DNA from: WTJO01 sp965660165
GTDB lineage: Bacteria > Pseudomonadota > Alphaproteobacteria > Puniceispirillales > Puniceispirillaceae
Direction: 5' to 3'
NCBI GenBank assembly: GCA_965660165.1
Contig: CBFHYU010000009.1
Coordinates: 1-64,000 of the forward strand
Length of the DNA: 64,000 nucleotides
A model generated the notes under the pieces. It did not search any database and was not told the origin of the DNA. It worked only from the letters and a program-made list of their open reading frames with translations. Below, one piece after another: positions 8,829 to 17,746 of the stretch; the stretch's first letter is position 1, and each line of letters starts with the position of its first letter. The translations under genes and the position numbers were made by a program.

Positions 8829-9155
8829 CTATGCAATGTTAATTTTTTTCGATGCGGTATATTGTTGTCCGCCATCTTCTGTCCACACAAAATCAAATTT
8901 TCCAGCTTCAGTAACCTTAAACGGGAAGATCAGAAACGGGTTTGATGACACAGACGGCTTTAGATCCATCGTAAAAAATGGTGTGCCGTTAAAGCTGGCC
9001 TGAAACTTATTGATGATGTTGCGTGGTACGATATTACCATCACCATCAATACCGCGTCCGCTATGCATTGGATGCGAGATCAATGTTTTGATTTCAATAA
9101 CTTCATCAATAGCTGCTTGTTTAGGCACTTTTACGCGCGCTTTTACTTTTGACAT
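8829..9155 (-). CDS. soxZ: SoxZ, sulfur carrier complex subunit
   Basis: A 108-residue immunoglobulin-like partner of SoxY, without a signal peptide of its own; in known systems it is exported with SoxY. Diagnostic features: ISHPMHSGRGID, PRNIINKFQASFNG, PSVSSNPFLIFPF and a C-terminal WTEDGGQQYTASKKI. I chose the ATG at 9155 because AGGAGA lies 6 bases upstream. The frame extends to 9185 but overlaps soxY. The soxY stop is 10 bases before the start, so the two are translated together. Confidence 0.95.
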   Translation of the reverse strand: MSKVKARVKVPKQAAIDEVIEIKTLISHPMHSGRGIDGDGNIVPRNIINKFQASFNGTPFFTMDLKPSVSSNPFLIFPFKVTEAGKFDFVWTEDGGQQYTASKKINIA

Positions 9156-9165
9156 TTTTTTCTCC

Positions 9166-9630
9166 TTAACCGCCGCAACCGCCAATGGTCACTTTGACAG
9201 TGGTTTCAGCTTTGGCAAATGACCCATCATTTAACGCGGCCAGCACCATAACATTTTGTGTTTTCGATAACCGCATACGGGTTGTTGCCGAACAAACCCC
9301 CATAGCAGGTGTAAAATCAAACCGCGCTACATCAGGTTCAGGGTTGCCATCTGCCAGAATATATACAGTTGTGATGTGGTCTTCTGGTGTCATTGGACTA
9401 TCAATCTCAAACGCAACCTTGACCTGGTTTCCATTTTCGGCAATGTCAGGCATATCCAAATAAATATCGATATCCCGCATTTCTGCGCCTGATGTGATAT
9501 CAGCGATGCGCCCTGATACTGTTTGCGCACTGGCAAACACAGATGATGGCATGGCGATGGTCACCGATGCGGCGCCTAACAGGCTCATAGCCTGACGGCG
9601 CGATATGGTTTTCATTTTTTGCAAAATCAT
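9166..9630 (-). CDS. soxY: SoxY, sulfur carrier protein
   Basis: A 154-residue periplasmic carrier that holds sulfur intermediates on a cysteine near its flexible C-terminus. The Tat-type signal (ISRRQAMSLLGAASV) and the exact terminal motif GGCGG (C152) identify it. The middle has the SoxY fold signature DIDIYLDMPDIAENG and VARFDFTPAMGVCSATTRMR. The start is either 9630 or 9615; GGGATAAG sits better for 9630. It is first in the run soxY-Z-C-D-cytochrome-soxB, with a 185-base gap before it that holds an inverted repeat and probably the promoter. Confidence 0.95.
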   Translation of the reverse strand: MILQKMKTISRRQAMSLLGAASVTIAMPSSVFASAQTVSGRIADITSGAEMRDIDIYLDMPDIAENGNQVKVAFEIDSPMTPEDHITTVYILADGNPEPDVARFDFTPAMGVCSATTRMRLSKTQNVMVLAALNDGSFAKAETTVKVTIGGCGG

Positions 9631-9661
9631 TGATCTTATCCCAAATTTAGTGTGTGGAGAT

Positions 9662-9681
9662 ATATGTAGTTTTATACATAT
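9662..9681. promoter_or_regulatory. Inverted repeat upstream of soxY, candidate SoxR operator
   Basis: ATATGTA (9662-9668) and TACATAT (9675-9681) are perfect inverted arms with a 6-base spacer, 32 bases upstream of the soxY start and overlapping a TATAAA-like element on the minus strand. The local regulator gene soxR lies just upstream, and SoxR of the ArsR family is known to repress sox genes in other alphaproteobacteria. Assignment of this site to SoxR is inference. Confidence 0.4.
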
Positions 9682-9815
9682 GAAAAGCAGTGTTTTTACA
9701 AATTTGGTAAAAAACCGATATATTTATCCCCTCATTAGACAAAATATGCCCAATGTGAAGCGGTAAGGCAATCCTAACCGTCAAAACATTAAAAATTTTG
9801 CATATGATGGGATTA

Positions 9816-10217
9816 TTATTCTATGGGAAGATATTCAGATAATTGCCAATAAAACATCTCTGCATCTGAATAGCCTTGAATCCTGCCTATCTCTTGATTT
9901 GCTTCAAGAATGACAAAGGTAGGTGTCCCCACAATTTTGGGTTTCAAGAAGGGCATTTGTTGAGCTACATCGGCAAAATCAATCCGTCTCAATGGTGCTG
10001 CAACACCATAGGGCGTTTTATCATATAGATGTCCTACATCTCGCTCCCATGCTGCGCAAAAGGGGCAGTGGTCTGACGTGACAAACAGTAATGCTTTGGG
10101 CTGTTCTGCCTGTGCGCTATCTATAGACGGCGTAACGATAAGCAGTGACAGCATGGCGAACGCAATGCTGATAGTGAATGTTATATATCTTCGCTGGCAA
10201 AATAACGTCATCATCAT
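9816..10217 (-). CDS. soxS: SoxS-like periplasmic thioredoxin
   Basis: A 133-residue thioredoxin-fold protein with an N-terminal membrane/signal segment (about 12-37, ending SAQA) and active site C51-P-F-C54 in TSDHCPFCAAWERD, then the cis-Pro region KIVGTPTFVILE. It starts directly after the soxR stop. This soxR-soxS pair matches the start of known sox clusters, where SoxS keeps the SoxY cysteine reactive by thiol-disulfide exchange. A SoxW or TlpA-like role is the main alternative. A 185-base gap separates it from soxY, so soxY may have its own promoter. Confidence 0.8.
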   Translation of the reverse strand: MMMTLFCQRRYITFTISIAFAMLSLLIVTPSIDSAQAEQPKALLFVTSDHCPFCAAWERDVGHLYDKTPYGVAAPLRRIDFADVAQQMPFLKPKIVGTPTFVILEANQEIGRIQGYSDAEMFYWQLSEYLPIE

Positions 10218-10595
10218 TTACATGATTTTCGCAAAACCGCTTGCGCGTTTCTGACGTGGCAGTTCATCATCGAATAATAAATTTGTGTTGCGCATACTGA
10301 CTCTCAAGATACGGCGCACCGCATCAGACCGAAGCGAATAAATGATATTTCTGGATTGGCGTTCAGTCTCTACAATATCTGAATTTCGCAGAACTGCTAG
10401 TTGCTGTGAGACGGCATATTGTCTTAATTCCAACAATTCATGTAACTCGCCAACGCTATGGGGGCGTTTTAATAAATGTTTGCAGATTGTCAATCTGACA
10501 GGATGTGACAATGCATGGTATATACAAATCAGACGGCTAGTGGGTCGGTCTAGCTCAATATCTTCATTTTTTACGGCTTCGATTACGTCATCCAT
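10218..10595 (-). CDS. soxR: SoxR, ArsR-family transcriptional repressor of sox genes
   Basis: A 125-residue winged-helix regulator: HALSHPVRLTICKHLL, then helix-turn-helix VGELHELLELRQYAVSQQLA and the wing (IVETERQSRNIIYSL). It abuts soxS (no gap) and follows the peroxiredoxin by 13 bases. SoxR and SqrR relatives repress sulfur oxidation genes and release DNA when cysteines react with persulfides. Only two cysteines are seen, C24 and C38, both in the N-terminal half; the C-terminal cysteine used by SqrR/BigR-type sensors is absent. Function is strongly supported by context, the sensing mode is not. Confidence 0.82.
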   Translation of the reverse strand: MDDVIEAVKNEDIELDRPTSRLICIYHALSHPVRLTICKHLLKRPHSVGELHELLELRQYAVSQQLAVLRNSDIVETERQSRNIIYSLRSDAVRRILRVSMRNTNLLFDDELPRQKRASGFAKIM

Positions 10596-10608
10596 GATGC
10601 TTGCGATG

Positions 10609-11268
10609 CTATTTGGCTGCCTTTTCTAAAATTCGCTTCAGCCATCCTGAAGGTTTTTCAAGTAATGGGTCAAGGGGTGTTTCTATCAGTTTTTCATCAG
10701 GCAACCAATTGGCAGGTGTTGCCACTTCATTTTCAAATGTTGCTAGCAAAGCCTTTTGCACGCGTAATAATTCAGGAATAGACCTGCCAATTTGCATCGG
10801 ATAATGGATAACAGCTTGAACAATTTGATTCGGATCAATGAACAGGCAGGCACGGACAGTTGAGGTATTGTCACTTTGTGAATCTATCATGCCATATGCT
10901 TTTGATATCGCCATAGAGCTATCTTCAATCACTGGAAAGTCAATCTGTTGAGCAAAATGAGTCTCAATCCACTCTATCCAATTAAAATGGCTATAGACGC
11001 TATCCACAGATAAGCCGATCAATTCTGTGCCAAGCGCGTCAAATTCCTGTTTATGCTTTGCTAGACTAATAAATTCAGTTGTGCAGACAGGTGTGAAATC
11101 CGCAGGATGACAGAATAACAGCACCCAGCTACCCTCATAAGAGCTAAGATCCAACATACCTTTGGTCGAGTGCGCAACAAATTGCGGGGCTGGCCTGCCA
11201 ACTAGCGAGCTAGAGACTGTTTCTGAGTGTGTATTTTGCATCTGTATGTCTAATGTTAATCTGCTCAT
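10609..11268 (-). CDS. 1-Cys peroxiredoxin (Prx6 type)
   Basis: A 219-residue cytosolic peroxidase with the AhpC/TSA fold. The peroxidatic C62 lies in HPADFTPVCTTEF, the Prx6-type motif. The long C-terminal extension (ESDNEVATPANWLPDEKL-like, ending GWLKRILEKAAK) and total length fit the 1-Cys group. It reduces hydrogen or organic peroxides, and some relatives act on persulfides. It is first in a likely peroxiredoxin-soxR-soxS transcript, so it may protect against oxidants or reactive sulfur during sulfur oxidation. The start could also be the Met at residue 10. It is divergent from the DUF3179 gene across 233 bases. Confidence 0.88.
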   Translation of the reverse strand: MSRLTLDIQMQNTHSETVSSSLVGRPAPQFVAHSTKGMLDLSSYEGSWVLLFCHPADFTPVCTTEFISLAKHKQEFDALGTELIGLSVDSVYSHFNWIEWIETHFAQQIDFPVIEDSSMAISKAYGMIDSQSDNTSTVRACLFIDPNQIVQAVIHYPMQIGRSIPELLRVQKALLATFENEVATPANWLPDEKLIETPLDPLLEKPSGWLKRILEKAAK

Positions 11269-11501
11269 TTTTCGAAAGGAAGCTGTTAGAATTTATAAAC
11301 CAAAATTCAGCGAAAGACGAATCAGTTTCTATATCATCTCACTAAATGCTGATGCTGAGTTTTTGAGGTATTACTCCAAAACTAAAGACTGGTTCACCTG
11401 GTGAACTATACAGTTGGAAAAAATACTTAATCGCTGCACCCTCACTATATGACAATCATTCACTAGCTCTGTTAGGGCTAGCTAGTTGGGGGAACGATAA
11501 G

Positions 11502-12683
11502 ATGGTGACGCTGTTTTTTTGCGCAGCTGCAGGGTTGATTCTTGCCGAATTGATAAAAGGGTTGAGCGCCAATGGCACGCCGCCGATATTGCAGTCTTTT
11601 TCATGGCAGATAGATTTGGCCTATTTCATGTGGTCACATATTGCCAAAATCCGAATTGGGTTGCTGATTATTATTGCGGCTATTGCTAGCCAGCTTGACA
11701 TCGCAAATCCACCAGCCTTTATCGCAGGGCTGTTACTGTGCCTTGCGTTATGGGGCGGAATTTACTGGCTGTTTAATAAGTTCTGGATTGGCAAATATAA
11801 ATTTCTGCCTATCACGCAAAAAACCTTTGCGACTGCCAAAGATAACGTGCTTGACCTGAATCTGCCTGTGATTGGTGTTGATATCAATGGTGAGCAAAAA
11901 GCCTATCCTGCAAATTTGTTATTTTATCATCATCAGCTAGGTGATGTGGTGGGCGGTAAGCCCATTTTGGCTACCTATTGCGGTATGTGCCGAAGTGGGC
12001 GGGTATATGATATTGACTGGGAAGAGGGTATTCCTGAATTTCAGCTTGTCGGCGCAATTTCCTATAATGCGGTGTTGCGTGATAGCCTGACCAATAGCTG
12101 GTGGCGACAAGAAACAGGTGAAGCGGCAAAAGGTGCGCGTCAAGGCAGTCAGCTTGAAGATATCTATTTTGAGCAAATGTCATTGAAAAACTGGCTGGCC
12201 AAACATCCTAAATCTTTGGTGTTGCAATATGACCCTATCTTCTCTCAGAAATATAATTTCTTTGCCAAATTGCTTCAATATGAAGCCTCTTTACCAGCCT
12301 GGCATCTGCAAAAAACGCCGCCTATGGTAGTTGGGGTTGAGCTTGATGGTCGTGCAAAAGCATATGATTTGCAAGAGCTTCAGAAACAAAAGCTTATTCA
12401 GGATAAGGTAGGCGGCAAGCCAATTATCGTTGTGAGTGATGATGATGGCCAGTCTGCCTTTGTCTATGATTGTGCGGTTGGCAAGACTGAGCTAAATTTC
12501 ACCCTTAAAGGCGATAAGATCACAGATAGTGAGACTGGTTCAGTGTGGAATCATCTAGGCGAATGTATCAAAGGCACACATAAAGGCAAAACATTGCAAC
12601 AGCTACAAAGCTATCAGCAATTTGTCAGAGCATGGATTATTTTTCATCCTGAAACAGAGTTTTATCACGGCAATGCGGTATGA
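11502..12683 (+). CDS. DUF3179 membrane-anchored protein
   Basis: A 393-residue protein. The N-terminal ~100 residues contain three hydrophobic segments (near 2-20, 46-62 and 67-88), then a DUF3179 domain (DLNLPVIGVDINGEQKAYP, LATYCGMCRSGRVYD, and a second half with GGKPIIVVSDDDGQSAFVYD). The family has no established reaction; the conserved cysteines of YCGMC suggest a metal or redox site. GGGGGAACGATAAG precedes the ATG. It is 45 bases before the sulfatase gene on the same strand, so co-transcription is possible, but a link in function is not evident. Confidence 0.85.
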   Translation: MVTLFFCAAAGLILAELIKGLSANGTPPILQSFSWQIDLAYFMWSHIAKIRIGLLIIIAAIASQLDIANPPAFIAGLLLCLALWGGIYWLFNKFWIGKYKFLPITQKTFATAKDNVLDLNLPVIGVDINGEQKAYPANLLFYHHQLGDVVGGKPILATYCGMCRSGRVYDIDWEEGIPEFQLVGAISYNAVLRDSLTNSWWRQETGEAAKGARQGSQLEDIYFEQMSLKNWLAKHPKSLVLQYDPIFSQKYNFFAKLLQYEASLPAWHLQKTPPMVVGVELDGRAKAYDLQELQKQKLIQDKVGGKPIIVVSDDDGQSAFVYDCAVGKTELNFTLKGDKITDSETGSVWNHLGECIKGTHKGKTLQQLQSYQQFVRAWIIFHPETEFYHGNAV

Positions 12684-12728
12684 TCCTCTCAGTAAATAGG
12701 GGCAGATAGATAAGAGGGAAATGGATTC

Positions 12729-14366
12729 GTGAATATATTATTCATTATGTATGACCAGCTAAGGTTTGATTATTTGAGTTGCGCTGGTCATCCGCATCTT
12801 GAAACGCCCAATTTTGATCGGGTTGCCGCAAAAGGTGTCCGCTTCACAAATGCCTATGTGCAATCCCCTGTCTGTGGTGGCAGCCGTATGTGTTTTTATA
12901 CTGGTCGGTATGCGTCCAGCCATGGGGCGCATTGGAACGGATTTCCGCTTCGTGTAGGCGAGCAGACTATGGGAGATCATTTGCGCGCAAATGGCATGTC
13001 TTGCTGGCTGATTGGCAAGACTCATATGAAAGCAGATGTTGAGGGGATGGAACGGCTAGGGTTGTCCCCTGATAGCGTGATTGGCGCACGGCAGGCCGAA
13101 TGCGGCTTTGATGTATGGATACGTGATGATGGTCTGTGGGGGCAAGGTCCTGCAGGCCTGTATGATGAAAAACGCTCACCCTATAATGAATATCTAAATG
13201 CCAAAGGCTATAACTCTGAAAATCCGTGGGCGGATTTTGCCAATGCCTCTATTGATGGAGACGAGATTGCTACTGGCTGGATTTTCAGAAATGCAGATAA
13301 GCCTGCAAATATTCGAGAAGAAGATAGCGAAACCCCGTGGCTTACCGATAGAACATTAGAATTTCTCAGCGAACAGAAAGGCCCGTTTTGTGCGCATGTA
13401 AGCTATATCAAGCCACATTGGCCATATATTGTGCCTGCGCCCTATCATAATATGTTTAATCATAATCATGTCCCGCAAGCTAGTCGCCATGACATAGAAC
13501 GCGAAAATGCTCATCCTATTCTTGATGCCTATCAAACCAACAAAATTGCACAGGCATTTCAGAAAGATGAGGTGCGTCACAAAGTCATTCCAGCCTATAT
13601 GGGGCTGATTAAACAATGTGATGACCAGCTAGGCCGTATCTTAGATGCGCTTGAAACATCAGGGCAAATCAATGATACGATGATCGTTCTGACCTCTGAT
13701 CATGGTGATTATCTTGGCGATCACTGGCTTGGCGAAAAAGATATGTTTCATGAACAATCTGTGAAAATTCCGATGATTATTTATGATCCACGCAGTCAGG
13801 CTGATGGTACTCGCGGTACAGAATGTGATGCGCTGGTTGAAAGTATTGATCTAGCAGCAACCTTCATTGAAGCGGCAGGCGGCACAGTGCCGAACCATAT
13901 TGTTGAGGGGCGTTCGCTGCAGCCATTTCTGTTTGGACAGACGCCTCAATGGCGGGAATTTGTGATTAGTGAATATGATTATTCAGTAACGCCGCAAGCC
14001 GTCAAGCTGGGGGTTGCGCCAAATGATGCACGGCTATTTATGGTGTTTGATGGACGCTATAAACTGGTTCATGCCGAAGGCGGGTTCCGCCCAATCTTGT
14101 TTGATCTGGCAGAAGATCCTGAAGAATTTATTGATTTAGCGAAAACAGACTCCCATCAAGATGTCATTGATAGATTATATCGCCATCTTGCCAGTTGGGG
14201 GCGTCGGGTAAGCCAACGTGTCACCAAATCAGAAGATGATTTAAGGGCGATGCGGGGGCGGTCACTTCAGCGCGGTATTATTCCGTTTCTGGCAGATGGC
14301 ACCGAAGTTGAGCCTGAATTGCTCAGCAACTATCAAGGCAAAGTAAAACAGAGGTTTATAGAATAA
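12729..14366 (+). CDS. Arylsulfatase/phosphonate monoester hydrolase-family sulfatase
   Basis: A 545-residue alkaline-phosphatase-superfamily hydrolase of sulfate (or phosphonate) esters, without a signal peptide, so probably cytosolic. The start is a GTG at 12729 with GAGGG upstream; an ATG at 12721 is out of frame. Motifs: N-terminal metal region ILFIMYDQLRFDY, active-site segment SPVC49-G-G-S-R53-MCFYTGRY, and LTSDHGDYLGDHWLGEKDMFHE. The nucleophile C49 would need conversion to formylglycine, and the usual C-x-P/A-x-R motif has Gly at the third position here. The stop overlaps the next start (TAATG), so the downstream metallo-hydrolase is translationally coupled. Confidence 0.88.
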   Translation: MNILFIMYDQLRFDYLSCAGHPHLETPNFDRVAAKGVRFTNAYVQSPVCGGSRMCFYTGRYASSHGAHWNGFPLRVGEQTMGDHLRANGMSCWLIGKTHMKADVEGMERLGLSPDSVIGARQAECGFDVWIRDDGLWGQGPAGLYDEKRSPYNEYLNAKGYNSENPWADFANASIDGDEIATGWIFRNADKPANIREEDSETPWLTDRTLEFLSEQKGPFCAHVSYIKPHWPYIVPAPYHNMFNHNHVPQASRHDIERENAHPILDAYQTNKIAQAFQKDEVRHKVIPAYMGLIKQCDDQLGRILDALETSGQINDTMIVLTSDHGDYLGDHWLGEKDMFHEQSVKIPMIIYDPRSQADGTRGTECDALVESIDLAATFIEAAGGTVPNHIVEGRSLQPFLFGQTPQWREFVISEYDYSVTPQAVKLGVAPNDARLFMVFDGRYKLVHAEGGFRPILFDLAEDPEEFIDLAKTDSHQDVIDRLYRHLASWGRRVSQRVTKSEDDLRAMRGRSLQRGIIPFLADGTEVEPELLSNYQGKVKQRFIE

Positions 14367-15631
14367 TGAAGGCACATCCAGCGCTTGTTGCACAGGCTGA
14401 ACAGACACAAAAGCAGATCATTTCCCTTGCGCCAAACATTGTCTCGGCAATAGGGTTTGCGGCTTCAAATGTCTATATGATCGAAGGCGCAAACAGCCTC
14501 ACCATCATTGATACAACCGAAACAACTCAAGCCGCTGAACATATTTTGGCTGAATTCAGAACCCATAGTGATAAACCAGTCGGCAGAATTATTTATACTC
14601 ATAGTCATCGTGATCATATCTCAGGCGCTACCATTTTTGCTGAGGGCAATGATATTCCTATCTATGCCTCATCCTTGTTCAAGTCTGATCTTGTTGATTT
14701 GGACGAGCATCAGATCGCTGCCAATAAGGCATTGATGCGCCGTACTAAGATGCAATTTGGCTTTGGTCTTAGCAATGAGCAGAGGATCAGTCTTGGGGTC
14801 GGGCCAGGTGACAGGCCAATGCAAGGCATGGGCGCTGGTTTTATACCACCAACTGAGCTGGTAGATGATGATATAGATATTGATCTGGACGGTGTGGCGG
14901 CACGCTTTATCCATGCGCCTGGCGAGACAGAGGATCATCTTATTGTTTGGCTGCCAGAACAGAAAATCCTGTTCAGCGCGGATAATTGGTATCATGCGTT
15001 CCCGAATCTATATGCTATTCGTGGCACGGTTTATCGTGATTTTCAGAAATGGGCAGATAGCTTGTTGATGATGTCTACGCTTGGCGCTGAGATACTTGCG
15101 CCTGGTCATACATTGCCTATCTTTGGCGCGGCTGAGGTGAAAGAGGCGCTGGTCTCAACTTGTGATGCTATTCTTCATGTGATGACACAGACTGCACGTG
15201 GCATGGATGAGGGGCAAAGCCTTGATGATATTTGTGCCTCTCTTACGCTGCCTGACAGGCTGGCTGATAAACCGTATCTGCAGGAATTTTACGGCAGGTT
15301 AGATTGGTCTGCACGGGCATTCGCTGCGGGTACGCTTGGGTGGTATGATGGCAACCCCACCAATCTAAGCTCTATATCGTCTAAAGAACGTGCGATGCGG
15401 ATGGCAGCGCTTGCAGGGGGTGAAGATGCGCTGATGGCGGCGGCAGAACAGGCAGACCAGCCTCGCTGGCGGCTAGAGCTGTGCGATCATCTGATCGCTC
15501 TTGGTAAGCCAGCCCAGCTGATGAAAGCTGAAACCTATGAGCAGCTTGCTGAAACCGAAATTAACGCAACGGCACGCAATACATATATTTGGGCAGCACA
15601 AGAAATACGAAATCAAAGTGAGGGCGGATGA
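14366..15631 (+). CDS. Alkylsulfatase-like metallo-beta-lactamase-fold hydrolase
   Basis: A 421-residue zinc hydrolase. Metal motif HSHRDH occurs in IIYTHSHRDHISG, with further ligand regions HAPGETEDHLIVW, LFSADNWYHAFPN and APGHTLPI. The C-terminal third has the alkylsulfatase dimerisation pattern (YGRLDWSARAFAAGTLGWYD, GNPTNL) as in SdsA1-type linear alkylsulfatases, but the protein is shorter than SdsA1 (about 650), has no signal peptide and seems to lack the full SCP2-like C-terminal domain. It is coupled to the sulfatase before it (1-base overlap) and the TRAP permease after it (4-base overlap). Likely role: hydrolysing an imported sulfate ester. Confidence 0.85.
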   Translation: MKAHPALVAQAEQTQKQIISLAPNIVSAIGFAASNVYMIEGANSLTIIDTTETTQAAEHILAEFRTHSDKPVGRIIYTHSHRDHISGATIFAEGNDIPIYASSLFKSDLVDLDEHQIAANKALMRRTKMQFGFGLSNEQRISLGVGPGDRPMQGMGAGFIPPTELVDDDIDIDLDGVAARFIHAPGETEDHLIVWLPEQKILFSADNWYHAFPNLYAIRGTVYRDFQKWADSLLMMSTLGAEILAPGHTLPIFGAAEVKEALVSTCDAILHVMTQTARGMDEGQSLDDICASLTLPDRLADKPYLQEFYGRLDWSARAFAAGTLGWYDGNPTNLSSISSKERAMRMAALAGGEDALMAAAEQADQPRWRLELCDHLIALGKPAQLMKAETYEQLAETEINATARNTYIWAAQEIRNQSEGG

Positions 15632-17706
15632 ACACCCAGCCTGCTACATCACCCATCGGCAAAACGCTAGCAGATACAGCTAGCTTCATGCTTGCGCTTG
15701 TTGTGCTGATTTATGCGGCATCAGGCCCGTTGGGTGAATGTGTGCAATGGGTTATTGAGGCCACTACACCTGAATTTGACGCGCTATCCAGACGAGACAA
15801 GCGAGTATTATTCAAAACCCACTGGCTAGGGGCGGGGTATCGCGCATTTGAACAAGGCGTATTACTGCCAACAGGAATGATTTTGGGCTTGCCATTATTG
15901 TTTGGGTTTTTGGTGATGTCTCTTAATCTGCATAAAGCTACATGGCTTAATCTATTGCTATCATCTGTGACGGTTATTGTCTTTGCTATTTGGATTTCCA
16001 ATTTATTTGCAATAGATGGCGGATTGCTTCCCTCAGCTCAGATGATTGACTATATTTTGTTTCCGATTATCACCGCTATCACGCTCTATTTAACATGGCG
16101 TCTATATGGCATATTCATTGTTGGATTTTGCCTATTCTGGGTGATTTATTTTTTCGTGCGCGGCTATATCCCTGATTGGGGTGGTATTTTCGCAGGATCG
16201 GAAAGCTCGGCACTTCAATCAATGAGATCAATGGTGTTGAATTTCTGGTCACAAACAGGCGGTATGTTTGGCCAGCCCCTGCAAGTTGTGTCTGGCAATG
16301 TGCTGATTTTCATCATCTTCGGCTCAGTTCTGACCTCATCTGGGGCAGGCGAATTATTGATGAAAATTGCCAACAGGCTAACAGGCGCACTAACAGGTGG
16401 TGCAGCGCATGCGGCCGTCGCATCCTCTGCGCTATTTGGCACTTTATCTGGTGCAGCTATCTCGAATGTGGTGTCAACAGGGGTGATGACAATTCCTGTG
16501 ATTAAAAAGTCAGGCTTCAAACCGTCCTTTGCGGCAGGGGTAGAAGCGGCGGCATCAACAGGCGGCCAGATTATGCCGCCCGTGATGGGGGTTGTTGCCT
16601 TTTTTGTGGCAGGGCAGATTGGTCTTGAATATCGCTATATTGTTATCGCGGCGATTGTGCCAGCGGCATTTTACTATTTAGGCACATTTTTGACGGTATA
16701 TTTTGAGGCAAGAAAGCAGAATATTGGGCCATTACCAGAAGAAAAACGCCCAAAGCTAACCAAAGCAGAATGGGTGCAATCCTTAGTATTTATCATCCCG
16801 ATTTCAATCTTAAGCTATTTTTTATTTAGCCAGCCCTCTGTTCTGAAAGCTGGGTTTTATGGCTTTGTGGCAGCATTGATATCTGCGCTTATTCTATTTC
16901 CAGAATTTCGGGACAGCCGCAAAATCATAAACGCCTTTATCAATGGTGGCAGAATGTCAGCCATGATTATCATTATTGTTGCCGCTATTGGGCTTATCGT
17001 TGGGCTGATTCAGGTATCAGGGTTTTCAGGGCGGCTGGCATTGCTATTGGCACAGCTTGCAGATGGCCCGCTATTTCTCACCTTAGTCATTGTGGCACTG
17101 GGTTCAATCGTTTTGGGGATGGGGCTACCGCCAGGGGCGACCTATTTCATTATTGTGATCGCGCTGTCATCTGGTATTGAGGCAGTCGGGATAGCGCCGC
17201 TTACCTTGCATTTATTTGTGGTGTTTTTTGCGGTGATATCAACGGTAACCCCGCCTGTTGCGCTGGCGGCATTTGCGGCGGCGCCTATTGCTGGTGCCTC
17301 GCCCTTGCAAACTGGATTTCAGGCGGCACGGCTATCCTTGGCAGGCTTTATCATCCCGTTCGTATTTGTTTATCATCCTGCTGTGATTTACAAGCTTCAG
17401 ACGGTGTTTGTGCTATTCGGAGAAGACATACCTGACAACCGCGCAATGATTGATATTACAACTGTAAGCTGGACAGATTTAGGCTGGATTATCATTGCCT
17501 TTACGATGTCAATGTGGCTATTGACCTCGGCGCTTACAGGTATGGAGAAATATCGGCTTTCTGGGGTTGAGCGGCTGTTACGCACAATCGCAGGGATATG
17601 TCTTCTTGTGCCTTCATTTTTGACTTCTGGTGCAGCGTTATTAGGCGGGCTTATCCTGATTATTCTGCACAGAATACCACGCCTAAGACAGGCAGATCAC
17701 CCATGA
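15628..17706 (+). CDS. TRAP transporter fused permease (DctQM type, TAXI family)
   Basis: A 692-residue inner-membrane protein with about 16-18 hydrophobic segments. The N-terminal part is DctQ-like. The DctM-like core shows GSVLTSSGAGELLMKIANRL, GTLSGAAISNVVSTG, AAASTGGQIMPPVMGVVAF and GMGLPPGATYFI. Such fusions work with TAXI-type binding proteins, and one is encoded 40 bases downstream. It imports an organic anion driven by an ion gradient. The 4-base ATGA overlap with the metallo-hydrolase suggests the substrate is, or leads to, a sulfate ester. Confidence 0.92.
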   Translation: MNTQPATSPIGKTLADTASFMLALVVLIYAASGPLGECVQWVIEATTPEFDALSRRDKRVLFKTHWLGAGYRAFEQGVLLPTGMILGLPLLFGFLVMSLNLHKATWLNLLLSSVTVIVFAIWISNLFAIDGGLLPSAQMIDYILFPIITAITLYLTWRLYGIFIVGFCLFWVIYFFVRGYIPDWGGIFAGSESSALQSMRSMVLNFWSQTGGMFGQPLQVVSGNVLIFIIFGSVLTSSGAGELLMKIANRLTGALTGGAAHAAVASSALFGTLSGAAISNVVSTGVMTIPVIKKSGFKPSFAAGVEAAASTGGQIMPPVMGVVAFFVAGQIGLEYRYIVIAAIVPAAFYYLGTFLTVYFEARKQNIGPLPEEKRPKLTKAEWVQSLVFIIPISILSYFLFSQPSVLKAGFYGFVAALISALILFPEFRDSRKIINAFINGGRMSAMIIIIVAAIGLIVGLIQVSGFSGRLALLLAQLADGPLFLTLVIVALGSIVLGMGLPPGATYFIIVIALSSGIEAVGIAPLTLHLFVVFFAVISTVTPPVALAAFAAAPIAGASPLQTGFQAARLSLAGFIIPFVFVYHPAVIYKLQTVFVLFGEDIPDNRAMIDITTVSWTDLGWIIIAFTMSMWLLTSALTGMEKYRLSGVERLLRTIAGICLLVPSFLTSGAALLGGLILIILHRIPRLRQADHP

Positions 17707-17746
17707 CTAAACCGAAAACTAAAACGCAAAAAATAGGGAGAATATT

